A stretch of DNA of 64,000 bases from Hypoxylon rubiginosum (lineage: Eukaryota; Ascomycota; Sordariomycetes; Xylariales; Hypoxylaceae): the NCBI GenBank assembly GCA_902806565.1, contig CADCXA010000042.1, positions 558,001 through 622,000 on the forward strand, in the 5' to 3' direction. A program made the translations under genes and the position numbers. This document shows, in pieces, positions 42,280-53,520 of the stretch. The notes under the pieces are model-generated. The model ran no database searches. It saw only the letters and a list, made by a program, of their open reading frames with translations, and was not told the origin of the DNA. Numbering within the stretch: position 1 is the stretch's first letter; every line of letters begins with the position of its first letter.

Positions 42280-44556
42280 ATGCCTTATTCTGACAACATG
42301 TATTCGGTGGGCGACGATTCGGATGGAGAGAGCTACGCAGATCAGCTATCGCCTTCGGACGGCTACTTTGCCTCGTCTTCCTCGTCCCATGTCGTGCCAA
42401 TCGTGCCAAACATCTTGGTCCCTGACCCCACACTACAACAAACATCAGAGTCAGCTGCTGAATCGAAAGCTCGAGAGGCGAAGGAGGAAACGCTCTCTTC
42501 AAATACTCAGAGGTCCGAATCCTACAACTACAACCATTATCATCCCACAGGACCAGGCAGCAGTCGAGGAACAGGTCGCTTAGAGCAGCGTGCTGCTAGT
42601 TCTACCAATCCGCATCAGCGACAGCACGATTCGACGTCTACGCACACGTATTCGCCGTCGTCACGATCGCGCACTATTTTCCGATCCTACCGGTTGCGTG
42701 GACGAACTCCGTCTGTATATTCAGACGCACCACCAGCCTACTCCCCTTTGCCGACCTCCCTTCTCTCGTCCACCAACCAGCAGAGTGGCCAATCTAGAAA
42801 CTACAGCACATTCTCTTCCACCATGGGTGTACCGGATATCGTTGAAAATGAGCGGCTCCTTGGGAGAGATCCCGAGAGCATGGGCCAACCAGAGGACGTG
42901 GAGTTTAGTCACCCACCACACTGGACCCGACGAGTGAGAAGACGGTTGCCTACGTGGCTTAGTTGTAGAACAATTGTTCTTGGCCTGGTAGTACTGATTG
43001 TCTCCATTGGGCTTTTAGCAAGCACCCTTCATATATTTAAGGAAGGAGATCATGTAAGAGAGACCATCCCGTTACCTACCCGTCTTACCTAATCGTCCCA
43101 CACGAGTACCTACATACCTAGCCGCGAGCCGTTCGCTAACATGGTGCTCGTGTACCAGAAGAAGACCATCGGGGCGGAGCCGGTGGAGCAAATCCCTCCA
43201 GACTCCCAGAAGGAGCCCGTGACTGATCCGGGGACTGACGAACCCGTCATCGCCACCCCTTTCCAGCCAAGCTACTGCCAGAATGCGCAGTACCGCTTCG
43301 CCGACCAGATCTTGTCGCTCGACTTTGACAAGAATAGCAATGTGTCTTTCAGCGAAGACACGCACCCGCACTCGGGGAACAGCCAAGTGCACGTCGCCGG
43401 ACAGGTGCACGTGCGACGGCTCGATGCCGGCGGCAACCCGCGCCTCGTGTTGGAGATCGCCACCAACGACGAGGACATCCTGCTCGACGTCTACGCGGAC
43501 GAGAGAGCTCAGATCATGAAGGTGAGCGTGCCTAGGAAGTACGAGTCGACGCATTCCGGAGACGGGCCTTGCGTTGAGATGAGGGCGACCATCTGGGTAC
43601 CCGAGGACGCGGATTTACGCCAGCTCTCTTTGCGCGTCGTCCACCTCGACATCCTCACGCTAGACGACCTGTCTCTCCACGTGCAAGAATTCGCCCAGAT
43701 GTCCTCAGTAGTCGGCGACATCAAGTCCGGCGTGGACCGACGCCTCTCCTACAACGAATCCCGCTTTGCGCCACCGAATGCTCCGGATTTCACTTACGTC
43801 CCCGCGAGGGACTCGTATGTGTTCGATTCTCGCGTCATCGAAGTTTCCTCGACTTCAGGCGATATCAAGGGGGACTGGCCCCTTTACGACATGCTAGGGC
43901 TTCACACGACCTCGGGCATCATCGACGTCTCGGTGACACCAAAGGCAGAGTTAGAGACGGACCCCAAAGCCGCGGTACTGTCTATGAGCACGATATCCGG
44001 CAACATCAACGTTACGGAACCGGTGACCGTGTTGGACAAGATCCCGAGGCGCGACTATCTCGTCGACATCAAGTCGACCTCGGGAAGCATCCACGGTGCC
44101 GTCGCGTTCGGCGCCGGCGTCGAGCTGAGGAGCATTTCTAGTGAAATTGCTCTCATCCTTCTACCGGTGATGAACATGGCCAAGGTCTCCCCCACGAGCC
44201 CCGCCCAGCTGGAGACTACGACGACGAGTGGCACCACTGCCGTCCGCATACTGGAGCCGGTCTGGTTTCCCTCCGAGCCACCCCCAGACAAGACTCTCGA
44301 CTGCCTGCAGGCTCTCCACAAGTCCACTGGCGGCGACATCGGACTGCAGTATCCGCAGGCTTGGGAAGGCACCCTAAGGGCCTCGACGATGTCCGGCACG
44401 CTCAAAGTTGGTGGGAAGGACGTCAAGATTATCAGGTCCGTAGGCGGCTTTCCGGGCTCTAACCTGGAAGCCTCGAAGGGGAACGGTACCGGGTCCAGCA
44501 TCGAGGTCACGGCGCTGATGGGCAATATGAAGGCCGTCATCGGCAGTGAGAGCTGA
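42280..44556 (+). CDS. Type II membrane protein with DUF4097-like (adhesin-type) repeat ectodomain
   Basis: Exons 42280-43053 and 43159-44556 (105-base intron, branch-like GCTAAC, acceptor ACCAG) give 723 residues. Residues 1-230 are a Ser-rich, probably disordered cytosolic part with a PPAY motif at 151-154, the type bound by WW domains of Rsp5/Nedd4 ubiquitin ligases. A basic RRVRRR stretch precedes one membrane segment (about 231-251), so the C-terminus should face outside or a lumen. The rest consists of short beta-rich repeats carrying T/S-S-G-x-I cores: SSVVGDIKSG, SSTSGDIKGD, TTSGIIDVS, STISGNINVT, STSGSIHG, TTSGTTAV. This pattern is that of DUF4097 beta-solenoid domains. Function is unknown; attachment or wall-facing scaffolding is a guess. 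Confidence 0.85.
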
Positions 44557-45350
44557 TGAATAGGCATACCAGTACATTGTTGGTTGGAGGTAATGTAGCC
44601 GGCGAGCTTTACGTGGGTTGCGGAAATACCCTTGCATTCGTTTGAGTCATACTCACGTCGGGATTGGTAGCGGTGTTATGGTGTTATTTGCATATGGCTT
44701 AGGTTTTTAAGCGGTTTCGTTGGATACACAGACAGAATAAAGATTTGTCCTTGAAATGTCGACTGTGTACTACAGCAAGTATGTTTACGTCTGATATGTG
44801 ACGGCTGATCGGTATCGTGGTAGCTTATATGGCCGGAAAAGAAGCTATTGAAAATGTGTCTTCTGGAGTAGGTGAACATGAGAGAAATGCAGGTCCTCTG
44901 ATTACCTAAGGATAGTTTCAAAACGATAGCTGATTACTTCATCTTACTTTAGGAGGTACTAGGTATCTAGCACTTGCTATCTATAAGTGAGGAGGTGAAG
45001 GCTTCCGTATCTTTATTCTCCTAGGCTAGGCAGGCAAGACTGCGGACTGTGACGACTGTCTACAATTTCCACCTTTTTAGTTCATAGAAACGAATTTATC
45101 AACTTCACTATCTCTTCGACAAGTTGCCTACTCCCCGTACCACGCAATCGTTATCTATCGCCTGTCCACCTATAGTGGTGGAACCATTTTAGCCATCCCT
45201 TACACATGAATGAGTTAGAAATACGAGTATCAGATCTTTATTCGACCTCGAGCGTATCGCTAGTCACCTTAATTCAACATCCGCAAGACTCAATCCAGGC
45301 GATACGAGCGAACCAAGATGTGTTAGATACACAAGGACTTCTACATATGT
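44557..45350. other. Intergenic gap
   Basis: 794 bases, AT-rich, with no supported gene. It should hold the 3' UTR of the membrane-protein gene and the promoter of the next small gene. Confidence 0.55.
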
Positions 45351-46058
45351 ATGACCTGCGAGACGATCACAATAGGATGTGAATCTATCGAATACTGCCC
45401 ATCTTGGGTTTTCAAAGAACCAAACAACATACACACCATCACGTGTGAGTTCTTCGACCATCTCCCATACATCTGGATGACCGATGCGCCATGGGATGAG
45501 CAATGCATTCACTGCATGGAAGAGTTCGAATTCGGAGCCGAGGGCATCGCGTACGCCACGGATGAGATGCATCGCTTCTTGAGCAGCACCAAGCCGACGC
45601 CCCGAGTAGCTGTTCCTACACCAGACAATTCAGATAATTTCGAATTCACAAGCTCTACGGTAATCACGGAGATGCCCACTTTGGGGGCATTTCTAAGGGC
45701 GCACATCGACGATATAGACTGGGCAGCCGACGATACATTCGGTCTGCAAATACGCTCGCGGCCGACCTCACGGCTAGGTATCACGAGGGGAACAATACAC
45801 GACTTCTTAATGCGGCGCATGGCCACTTCGAAGCTAGACATGGCATCATCGCAAGCCGTTGCCTGTTTATCAGCAGCTGGCGCCTTGAGACCGTCGCTCG
45901 ACGCCTTGGACTTGCAAGTTCCGGTCCCTATTCCGGACGGGTTCTTCTCCTATTTGCGACGTTTCGGCATAGTCACCAAAGGCGCGCCTGTTGATGGGAG
46001 TTGGATTGATGACAGCGGCGGGTTATTAGGGAAATTGGCTTCTTCACGTTCAGTATAG
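45351..46058 (+). CDS. Hypothetical protein, 235 residues
   Basis: A single open frame from the ATG at 45351. Codons end mostly in C or G, typical of real genes here, which argues for the plus strand over an overlapping 102-codon minus frame (45264-45572). The N-terminal third has Cys and Trp pairs (TCETITIGCESIEYCPSW, WDEQCIHCMEEF). The middle is Thr/Pro-rich, and the C-terminal part is helical and ordered looking (LGAFLRAHIDDIDW, DGFFSYLRRFGIVTKG). No signal peptide or membrane segment. I recognise no family. An additional upstream exon cannot be excluded, since the start falls soon after a stop-rich region. Confidence 0.55.
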   Translation: MTCETITIGCESIEYCPSWVFKEPNNIHTITCEFFDHLPYIWMTDAPWDEQCIHCMEEFEFGAEGIAYATDEMHRFLSSTKPTPRVAVPTPDNSDNFEFTSSTVITEMPTLGAFLRAHIDDIDWAADDTFGLQIRSRPTSRLGITRGTIHDFLMRRMATSKLDMASSQAVACLSAAGALRPSLDALDLQVPVPIPDGFFSYLRRFGIVTKGAPVDGSWIDDSGGLLGKLASSRSV

Positions 46059-46967
46059 GTATTCACTTACAGCGTCTGGTTGTGTCAATTTCCTCTAGCA
46101 AAAGCGGAAAGGACTTGGTTGATAGTGGAGGTCCTAAAATGACTTAACTATGTGTTTGTTAGGCATCAGATGAATAGGAGCAATAGAAGTCAAACATTTT
46201 TGTCAATTTTGACACACGTTGCTTGTGCTTCGTATTGGAGCAAACAATTCGAGAAGTGAAATATGAGACTGATATAGTTTGCATACCAAAGAGTCAGTGA
46301 TGTCCAAATATTAAAGGAGACCTTGAGGATACGTTGGAATTCGTAGTATTTGTAGTACGGATTGATAGAACGCACAACTTGACCAATGTTATACAGGCGC
46401 GTGTCACACTTACCTCCTATTCATACCTACCTGCCTAGTAGCCTCAGTACATTTTCTGAATACAAGACGGTGACCTTCCTTACAGGCTGTCGTGACACTA
46501 GAGACTTGGGATGGCCAATTCATTGTATTTCGTACAATGCAGAAAGTCTTTGTACTGCCTAGCGGTGGATATCCATTACTCACTGTACTGTGGGAACAAT
46601 GAGTGCGCATCCGGTCAAAAACCTGACACTGTAGACGATGGACAACCTCAGAGGATTGCGATTTGAGAAGAGTATATCTGAACTTGACAATCACCTCAGG
46701 TTTTTACGCCCTTTCCTCACCTAAGGCGACTTTACCTTACCGCCTCGACGAAAAGTCTCGTGTACGCGCCAATTCACCTTTGATCGATCCCGCAGAACAC
46801 CATCCAAGCCGTGTTGCCGACCACTTCTACTTTCACTTCTAGCTTCGTTACTCATTTACGACATCGCTGCCACCTCAGATCGATCTTCCCGCGGCAAAAG
46901 CTTCGTACCACGACTAACGAATCTTCCGTGCTCTTGTCATACGCACCCACGCACCTGCTTACTTACC
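46059..46967. other. Intergenic gap
   Basis: 909 bases with no supported gene. The last 150 bases are C/T-rich leader of the next small gene. Confidence 0.55.
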
Positions 46968-47330
46968 ATGTGCGTCGTGATCTGGCGTAGATATCGACAG
47001 TGCGGGTGTCGGGCCCATCTCACCACACACTTCTGCAACGATGCTAAGGGACGCCCGCGCAACGCCGACAATGTCCTAACGCGGACGAAATTCTTGCCGG
47101 ACAAACCGCCCAAGGAACAGACGCCATGCAAAAAAACCTCCAACGCAGCAAGTCCCTTGGCTGCGAAATGCATCCGATGTGCGAAGAAGGAGAAAGAAAT
47201 GCAGAAGGCTGGCGCTAGTGCGGCTGCGCTGCCTATGAGTACGAATTCATCCGTATCGCAAGGTAAGAATCTTTCGGGGATCTTGGGTGTTATCGAAGAG
47301 AAGGCGTCCGGGACAAAGGGGGCGTTGTAG
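46968..47330 (+). CDS. Small cysteine-containing hypothetical protein, 120 residues
   Basis: The ATG at 46968 follows a pyrimidine-rich leader, and codons are C/G-ending. The N-terminus MCVVIWRRYRQCGC has Cys at 2, 12, 14 and 23, then C54, C67 and C70 (CIRC). This resembles the many small fungal proteins with a C-x(n)-Y-x-x-C-G-[CH] start, for which no function is established. There is no signal peptide, so it is probably cytosolic or nuclear. The tail is Lys/Ala/Ser-rich. A GTAAGA within the frame at about 47263 could be a donor giving a different C-terminus. Confidence 0.55.
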   Translation: MCVVIWRRYRQCGCRAHLTTHFCNDAKGRPRNADNVLTRTKFLPDKPPKEQTPCKKTSNAASPLAAKCIRCAKKEKEMQKAGASAAALPMSTNSSVSQGKNLSGILGVIEEKASGTKGAL

Positions 47331-48409
47331 GTCTCACTAACATACGGAACAGATCAAAGACTTAAGGAGTCACCAGGTCTACAAGCGGCGGAACGGGTAC
47401 GCAACTCGTTGATGCTTCTAGAGAGCATCGTACTCTCGAGGAACGCTACTAGGTAGTTCCATCACGCCGGTTCTTATACAAAGCTCGCCTGCAACCAAAT
47501 AATCGCTGGGCTATTTAAGAGTCAGCCTACGTCTATATTTAATGTTGTTTTTCTAATTTGCAGAACTTGAGGTATTGACAAACTGTGTTGAACTTGAAAG
47601 CTGGACAGGATGGCAACTCCATCTCCAGACCATCTCCCGGTAACTCATATGACATGACAGAGTAGACAAGACAGAGCAGTCCGTCTTTCCTCGTGTCATG
47701 TAAATGATATAGGAAGTTTGTCTCATCGCAAATCCAAGGAGTATTCGGTGAACCACATAATTATAACTGTGACGTACATAGCTGTTTGTGGATATGTTAT
47801 GTTTTCTCCTGTTGATATCTGGCATCCTGTCAAGGTGAGTATGCTGGTACGCTTACGCTGTTTAAATATATCGAGCCTCGGTATGGACGCATGACATGGA
47901 CAAACCTGAGTTGTTAATTGTTAAGCCAACAAATGAAGCGTTTGCCGTTTGCCATGAGACGAAGTTGTACCTATTACGTACGGCAGCCTATTAAAGGCTA
48001 GGGCAAGTTCGGTATAGCTTACGGGGGTGGGGTAGTGAGGCGGGGCTTTGGGCTTTGGCGCATCTGTTCTAGCCTCTAGGCTACATGTACAGTAGACCCG
48101 AGGGCCAGGGTCCAGCTGCGTGGTGCTCGCGTGGATTGAAACCCCCCCAAGCAACCCCCCAGCTCTATCACTTACAGTAGCGTCGAGGGGGAGCGCAGCT
48201 CGTTCCCGGGATAGCTCGGGTTCACTGCTCTCACCGAGCATCTTCACTAAGACTCTCTCTCTCTCTCTACTTCATAGCTTCCTTTCTTGTTCTTCGTAGC
48301 TCTAGATCTACGTTTTGTTTACTAATCGTCGCTATAAACCCTCATATAAGGTAACTTTTGGTTCGATCTTTCTACGCATGACTACCTCTATAAGTCTCCC
48401 CTATTTGCC
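47331..48409. other. Intergenic gap upstream of the WDR48-type gene
   Basis: 1.08 kb with no supported gene. It includes a CT dinucleotide run near 48252-48268 and the leader of the downstream gene. Confidence 0.55.
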
Positions 48410-51400
48410 ATGGCCAAAAAGGCGCGTCAGAGGATAAGCTATGGTTCGTCATCTCCATTAATATCATCCCTAAGTTGAATCTAGATCCCCCTCAGTCCTC
48501 AGCCCAAAGCCCACAGCTCACAGCCCATTGATCATCGTCCACCCCCGCATAGCTGCTTGGTTTCACCTCACTTATCCATCTGAACTTGACTACCCGACAA
48601 CGTCGGATGGTTGAGCAATATAATTGTCTACTGTGAACAAGAGAAAGTTGTGGCTCTTTTCTAACAATTGCGTCATTGTCCCAGTTCTTGAACTCGATCA
48701 TTCGTCGTCAGGCGGCCATAGACTCGGCATAAACGGACTTGCGGTAGACCGAGACAATGCGATCCTGTAAGTTCCCGACGGCTACTAAGCGGTTCCAAGG
48801 TTCCCCCCTTCGCCCGCTAACACCGTCGCATAGTTATTCCGGAGGCAGAGATGGAGTTATCTGCGCCTGGGACTTGAATCTCGACCTCCAGAACATTTCT
48901 GGCTACGACCGCGTCTCCCAGCGAAATGCGAAATCCCAACCGACTACTAAATTCCGCGCCTCGACCCAAGCACACACGCACTGGGTTAACGACATCGTAC
49001 TCGCTGCCAACAACAGTGCCCTAGTCTCTGCGTCATCAGACCTGACCGTGAAGGTATGGCGACCCGAATTGGGGGAAACCGAACCCCATACCATCGGCCA
49101 ACATGCAGACTACGTCAAATGTGTCGCGACACCTAACTCTGTGGACTGGGTGGCTTCGGGTGGGCTCGATCGGAAAATATGCCTCTGGGACCTCAATGGC
49201 AAAGGGAAGTCCTTGGAAATTGACGTTCGAGGTGAAGACGTGAGCGAAAAGGCCTCGGTATATGCCATGAGCGTCAATCGAAACATCCTCGCTAGCGGAG
49301 GCCCCGAATCCGTCGTACGGTTATGGGATCCAAAGTCCGGCAAGAGGATCACCAAACTAGTAGGCCATACCGACAACATCCGCGCTATATTAATGAACGA
49401 GTCCGGTGACACCGTCATGACTGCTAGCTCCGACCAAACCGTCAAAGTATGGAGCGTCACCGCTGGTAGGTGCATGTACACGCTCACTATGCACAACGAC
49501 AGTGTCTGGTCGCTCTTTTCCGAAGATCCCGAGCTGGACGTCTTCTACAGTAGCGACCGGTCTGGTATGATCGTCAAGACGGATACTAGGGGGACAATAG
49601 AGATGGATGAAGGCCTGTCTGTTGCCGTGGCTCAGGAACACGACGGGGTTAGTAAGGTGGTGGCCTGTGGGGACTACATTTGGACCGCCAGCTCTAGCTC
49701 TTCCATCAACAGATGGACGAACGTTGGGACCGGTCCTGATGCCCAACTACCGGAGCCCTTTAGACATCTGCGCGTGGGTAGCCCAATCTTGAGATCGAGA
49801 AAGCCGCCTGTAGTGGCTGTAGATGGATCGGCGAAGAGCGAAATTCCCGCCAAGTCCATTCTGAGGATGTCGAATACTGCGGCTTTTCCGCCGGACCTTA
49901 GCGATCACTCCGAGTCGAACTCAGTACTCGGTTTACCCCCAAGGAAAGGTTCTGAAATTCTTATCGATCCTCTACTTCCTGTTGTTGAACCGATACATCA
50001 CTTGCCGGAAGAAACCATTGAAGGGCAGAATGGACTGGTGAAACATAAACTCCTGAATGATAGGCGGCGGGTCTTAACCTTGGACACTGCAGGAGATGTG
50101 TTATTGTGGGATCTCATTAGAGTAAGTACCTTGGTGATTGATATGGGACTTGGCTAATTCGAAGTAGTGCGAAGTCATCCAGAGGTTTGGAAAGAAGCAT
50201 CTCGAAGACGTCGAGCCTGAGGTTAATACCTTGGAAGCTGTTGCTCCTTGGTGTTCGATCGACACGAGTTCCGGAAATCTGACTGTTGTGCTTGAACCTT
50301 TCAACTGTTTTGATGCTGAAATGTACGCCGACGAGTTGATTTTGGCGGAGCCCGTGGATTTCCGGGAGGACCAGAGAAGTATGAGACATAAAATGATGAT
50401 CACAAGACGGAGACTAACTTCGACGCAGTAAATCTTGGGAGATGGATTCTTCGATATTTGTTTGCAAAGCTGATTGATGAAGAAATTAAACGCGATGAAG
50501 CTTATAGACACAAACTTAACGAGACGGTAGAAAAACGCCAGGCGGCCACTCGACTAAACCCACCGACTTCGATATCGATACCTGCTTCAAATATTCAAGG
50601 ATGGGACCGTGGCGAATCACCAGGAGCAACACCGAGAGCGAACGGCGCGAACTACCCTATGACTCCAGGACTGGGAATAGGTATAGCTACTCCCGCTGCT
50701 AACTTATTAGCGTCTGACTATGCGGTTACTCCTGGTAGCCCTCTTGACAAGACCACTTCTCATCAATTAAATCGATCGTCTGGTGAAGACTATTTCTCTG
50801 GTGGCATTAGCTCGGCAGACGCTCCTGCAAAAGTGCCTACAACTCCAGCAGCAACGGATCAAACGTTTGCTAAAGACGAGATGCCAAAATCTCCGGTTGA
50901 TGCGAAAGAAAAGGAGAAAGACTCTGCGAAGTCCCCGAGCACACCATTTGGCAAGAAATTCCGAATAGGTATGTCGTTCGGTACCAAGAAACTTGGAAGG
51001 TCGGCGTCTACCAATATCGAGAAACCTACTACTGCAGAAGAGAAGCCGGAGGAGAACAAGTCGGAATCATCGTCGAACCACGAAAAGGAAATAGATGATA
51101 ATTTAGGTGGTGTTATCCAAAGGATCCATAACGACTATGAGAGGCAACTACTCGAAGCTCCGAACAACTTCATCGAAACTAAAATAACGCCTGCTCTTCC
51201 CATAGATGCGCCAGTATTGAAACTTCCATCCGGCACGAAAGTCATCATTCAGGAAGAGACATCCGGAGGTAGTGCCAATTTGTACCGAGGTACCGTGCTG
51301 AGCGTCGGCGTCGACGCAGATATTATTGAGGAGAAAGCCCCGATGTGGCTGGGTGAGGTTCTCTTGACTGTATGTTTTCGTATCACTCTAGTAAAATGGT

Positions 51401-51906
51401 ATATGCTACTGACTGACTTGCCTAGAACGCAATACCACAGAAAGAACCTGTTAAGGTCTCGTTTGTGCTGCACCCTTGGAAAGATTCGTTACCCAGCCTT
51501 GCAACAGCCGATGGAAACAACCGCCTTAATGCGAATAGGATGCTGAGGGTAAAGAAAATCCTGGCATATATAGCTGAAAGGATCGAACAGCAGCTAGAAG
51601 AACCCGAGGCTGGGGCTCTTCGGCCCGAGGAGTATTTGGAACTGTATTGCAACGACCAGGTATGTACTAGCATAAGCGCGAATGGATGTAGGCACTAACT
51701 GGCGAAATTAGCAACTACCGAATACCATGAGTCTTGCAACCTTACGAGCTCATATTTGGAAAGGAGGCAATGACGTTGTCTTGTATTATAAGGCGAACGG
51801 CCGGAAGGAGATTCCTAAGGAACTCCCACAGCCGACACTTGATGACCCGGCAGTTTCGGATCCCGGAGGGCTCGCGGCTATACCGCCGATAGCTACTGTG
51901 AGTTGA
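48410..51906 (+). CDS. WDR48/UAF1-family WD40 protein (S. pombe Bun107-like), deubiquitinase cofactor
   Basis: Seven exons: 48410-48443, 48685-48766, 48834-50121, 50168-50378, 50429-51369, 51426-51659 and 51712-51906, all in frame, giving 994 residues. The first exon encodes only [11 protein letters not shown]; its splice makes [25 protein letters not shown], which is the family start. About seven WD40 blades follow ([65 protein letters not shown]) to about residue 320. After a Ser/Pro/Lys-rich linker, the C-terminus ([48 protein letters not shown]) matches DUF3337, the ubiquitin-like end of WDR48. Human WDR48 activates USP1/USP12/USP46, and Bun107 supports Ubp9. The first donor, GTTCGT, is weak. 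Confidence 0.92.
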
Positions 51907-52154
51907 GTCTAGTTGAAGCTAGAATAATGTGATAATATGTGACTGGGAGGGTGAGGGTATCATCTATTGTCTATGTGTCGGGAAAATCTAAAAAGGGGTA
52001 TTCTATAATATCTGTTGTACATACGCTCCTTTCCATACCGCGACTTGGTGCGCGGTAGGAGTATATACCCTCGAGTTATATACAATGAGGTCTTTCCGGC
52101 CTCAGTCTCCCCGCATTTAAGTTTTTACTTTGAATTCCGCCACGGATGAGCGTG

Positions 52155-53096
52155 TCATATGGCGTTCCCCTGTAATGCGTTCACGGCCCATTGGTAACTC
52201 CCGAGGAATATGGCGCCCCCGGCACTGATCCACATGACACGGGGCCCGATACCGGCGAAGAAGGGCCGCACGCCGTGGTTGGATAGTATGTCCCTGAGCA
52301 CGGTGAAGACCTTGGCCCTCTCCTTGGACAGCATGACGCGCGTCTTGAGCACGTCCAGCGGCGTCGTGACGCCCGCGGCCACGGCGCCCGACATGCTGCC
52401 GTAGAGCGCGCTCTCGCCCGCGCTGACCTCGACGCCGCCGCCGCCGCCGCCCTTCCTCCGCCGCCCCCAGCCTTTCAGCGCCTCCCACAGCGGGAACTGG
52501 ATGACGGTGAAGGGCACCTCGCGCATGACGGTGATGCCCCACCCCCGGTACAGCTCGCGCCACACGCCGCCGAGCCCGACGCTGCCGTACCGCGAGAGGA
52601 TGGCGCCGAGGGCGGCGGCGCTGGAGCCCCCGTGCAGGCCGGCCTGGGCGCGCTGCTTGACGACCTCGGTCGGCACGCGCACGGCGCACGCGGCGACCTC
52701 GCCCAGGCTCGCCGCCGCCATGTGTCCTAGGGGCTCTTCCCAGCTCCTTCTTCCCGTCGAGCCGTCGCCGTGTATGGGGTCGCTATTATTCACCGCGCCG
52801 ATTATACTGCTATTTTGCAACAATTCCTGTCGCTGCTGCCGCCGCGACGACAGGAACCCCTTGACGCCCTCGTAGGTGCAGAAGAAGAAGGCGGCGCCGG
52901 GGGCGGACCCGACGACGGCGGAGCCCACGCCCCGGTAGATGCCCCGGAACCCGCCCGACGGGAAGAAGCCGGCGTGCGACTGCAGGCGCGTCTTGAGGGT
53001 GTCGAGGGGGAAGAGGGACAGGTCGACCGTGGTTCCCGCTATGCCGCCCGCGAGGAGGGCCGTCGCGAAGGGGGGCTGTTGCGGGTGCGGCGACAT
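52155..53096 (-). CDS. PET8: Mitochondrial S-adenosylmethionine carrier
   Basis: A single exon of 313 residues from the ATG at 53096. It has three mitochondrial-carrier repeats with the P-x-[DE]-x-x-[KR] signatures PLDTLKTRLQ (about 31), PTEVVKQRAQ (about 142) and PLDVLKTRVM (about 243). The opening ALLAGGIAGTTVDLSLFPLDTLKTR and the short FRGIYRGVGSAVVGSAPGAAFFFCTYE block match Pet8/SAMC, which exchanges cytosolic SAM for S-adenosylhomocysteine across the inner membrane and so supplies mitochondrial methylation, biotin and lipoate synthesis. Loops after repeats 1 and 2 are longer than in yeast, with a poly-Gly run. High GC at third positions. Confidence 0.95.
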   Translation of the reverse strand: MSPHPQQPPFATALLAGGIAGTTVDLSLFPLDTLKTRLQSHAGFFPSGGFRGIYRGVGSAVVGSAPGAAFFFCTYEGVKGFLSSRRQQRQELLQNSSIIGAVNNSDPIHGDGSTGRRSWEEPLGHMAAASLGEVAACAVRVPTEVVKQRAQAGLHGGSSAAALGAILSRYGSVGLGGVWRELYRGWGITVMREVPFTVIQFPLWEALKGWGRRRKGGGGGGVEVSAGESALYGSMSGAVAAGVTTPLDVLKTRVMLSKERAKVFTVLRDILSNHGVRPFFAGIGPRVMWISAGGAIFLGSYQWAVNALQGNAI

Positions 53097-53520
53097 TTTG
53101 GGGGGTTTGTTGAGTTGGTCTGATGGAGGCGGGGCGTAGGTAGGAAGGTAGGTAGGTGATCGTTTGAATGTCAGATTATTCCTCGAGTTGGTTGTATAGA
53201 GGGCTCGCGGCCATTGTTAAAAGGGAGTTCAAGGTGCTGCGTCTGCGTCCATCGGCCCGCGCTGGTTCACGTCATGGGGCTGCTCGTTGATGATGGCTCT
53301 AAAAAGAAAAGGCGATAGCTATTATTATAGGTACCGGTTACGGGGAGATTATAGTGGGTACGGACCCTGACGTCGGGATTATCGATAGAGCTATCGGCAG
53401 CCTATCGATAAAGCTTGTCACGTTCAGCCGTTTTAAGTTGAATACTACGAATCGTGCCTTGAAGTCCCCTACAACTTCGATTACTGTAGCTGGGATCAAA
53501 TAAGAAAAAAATAGGATGGA
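53097..53520. promoter_or_regulatory. Divergent promoter between SAM carrier and TilS genes
   Basis: 424 bases between two divergent start codons. It contains palindromic CTATCGATAG-like words near 53381-53410. No gene seen; joint control is possible but not shown. Confidence 0.4.

Noticed and set aside
45264..45572. 102-codon minus-strand frame with protein-like sequence
   Set aside because: Its upstream frame meets a stop soon, and the plus-strand frame is longer with stronger third-position bias.
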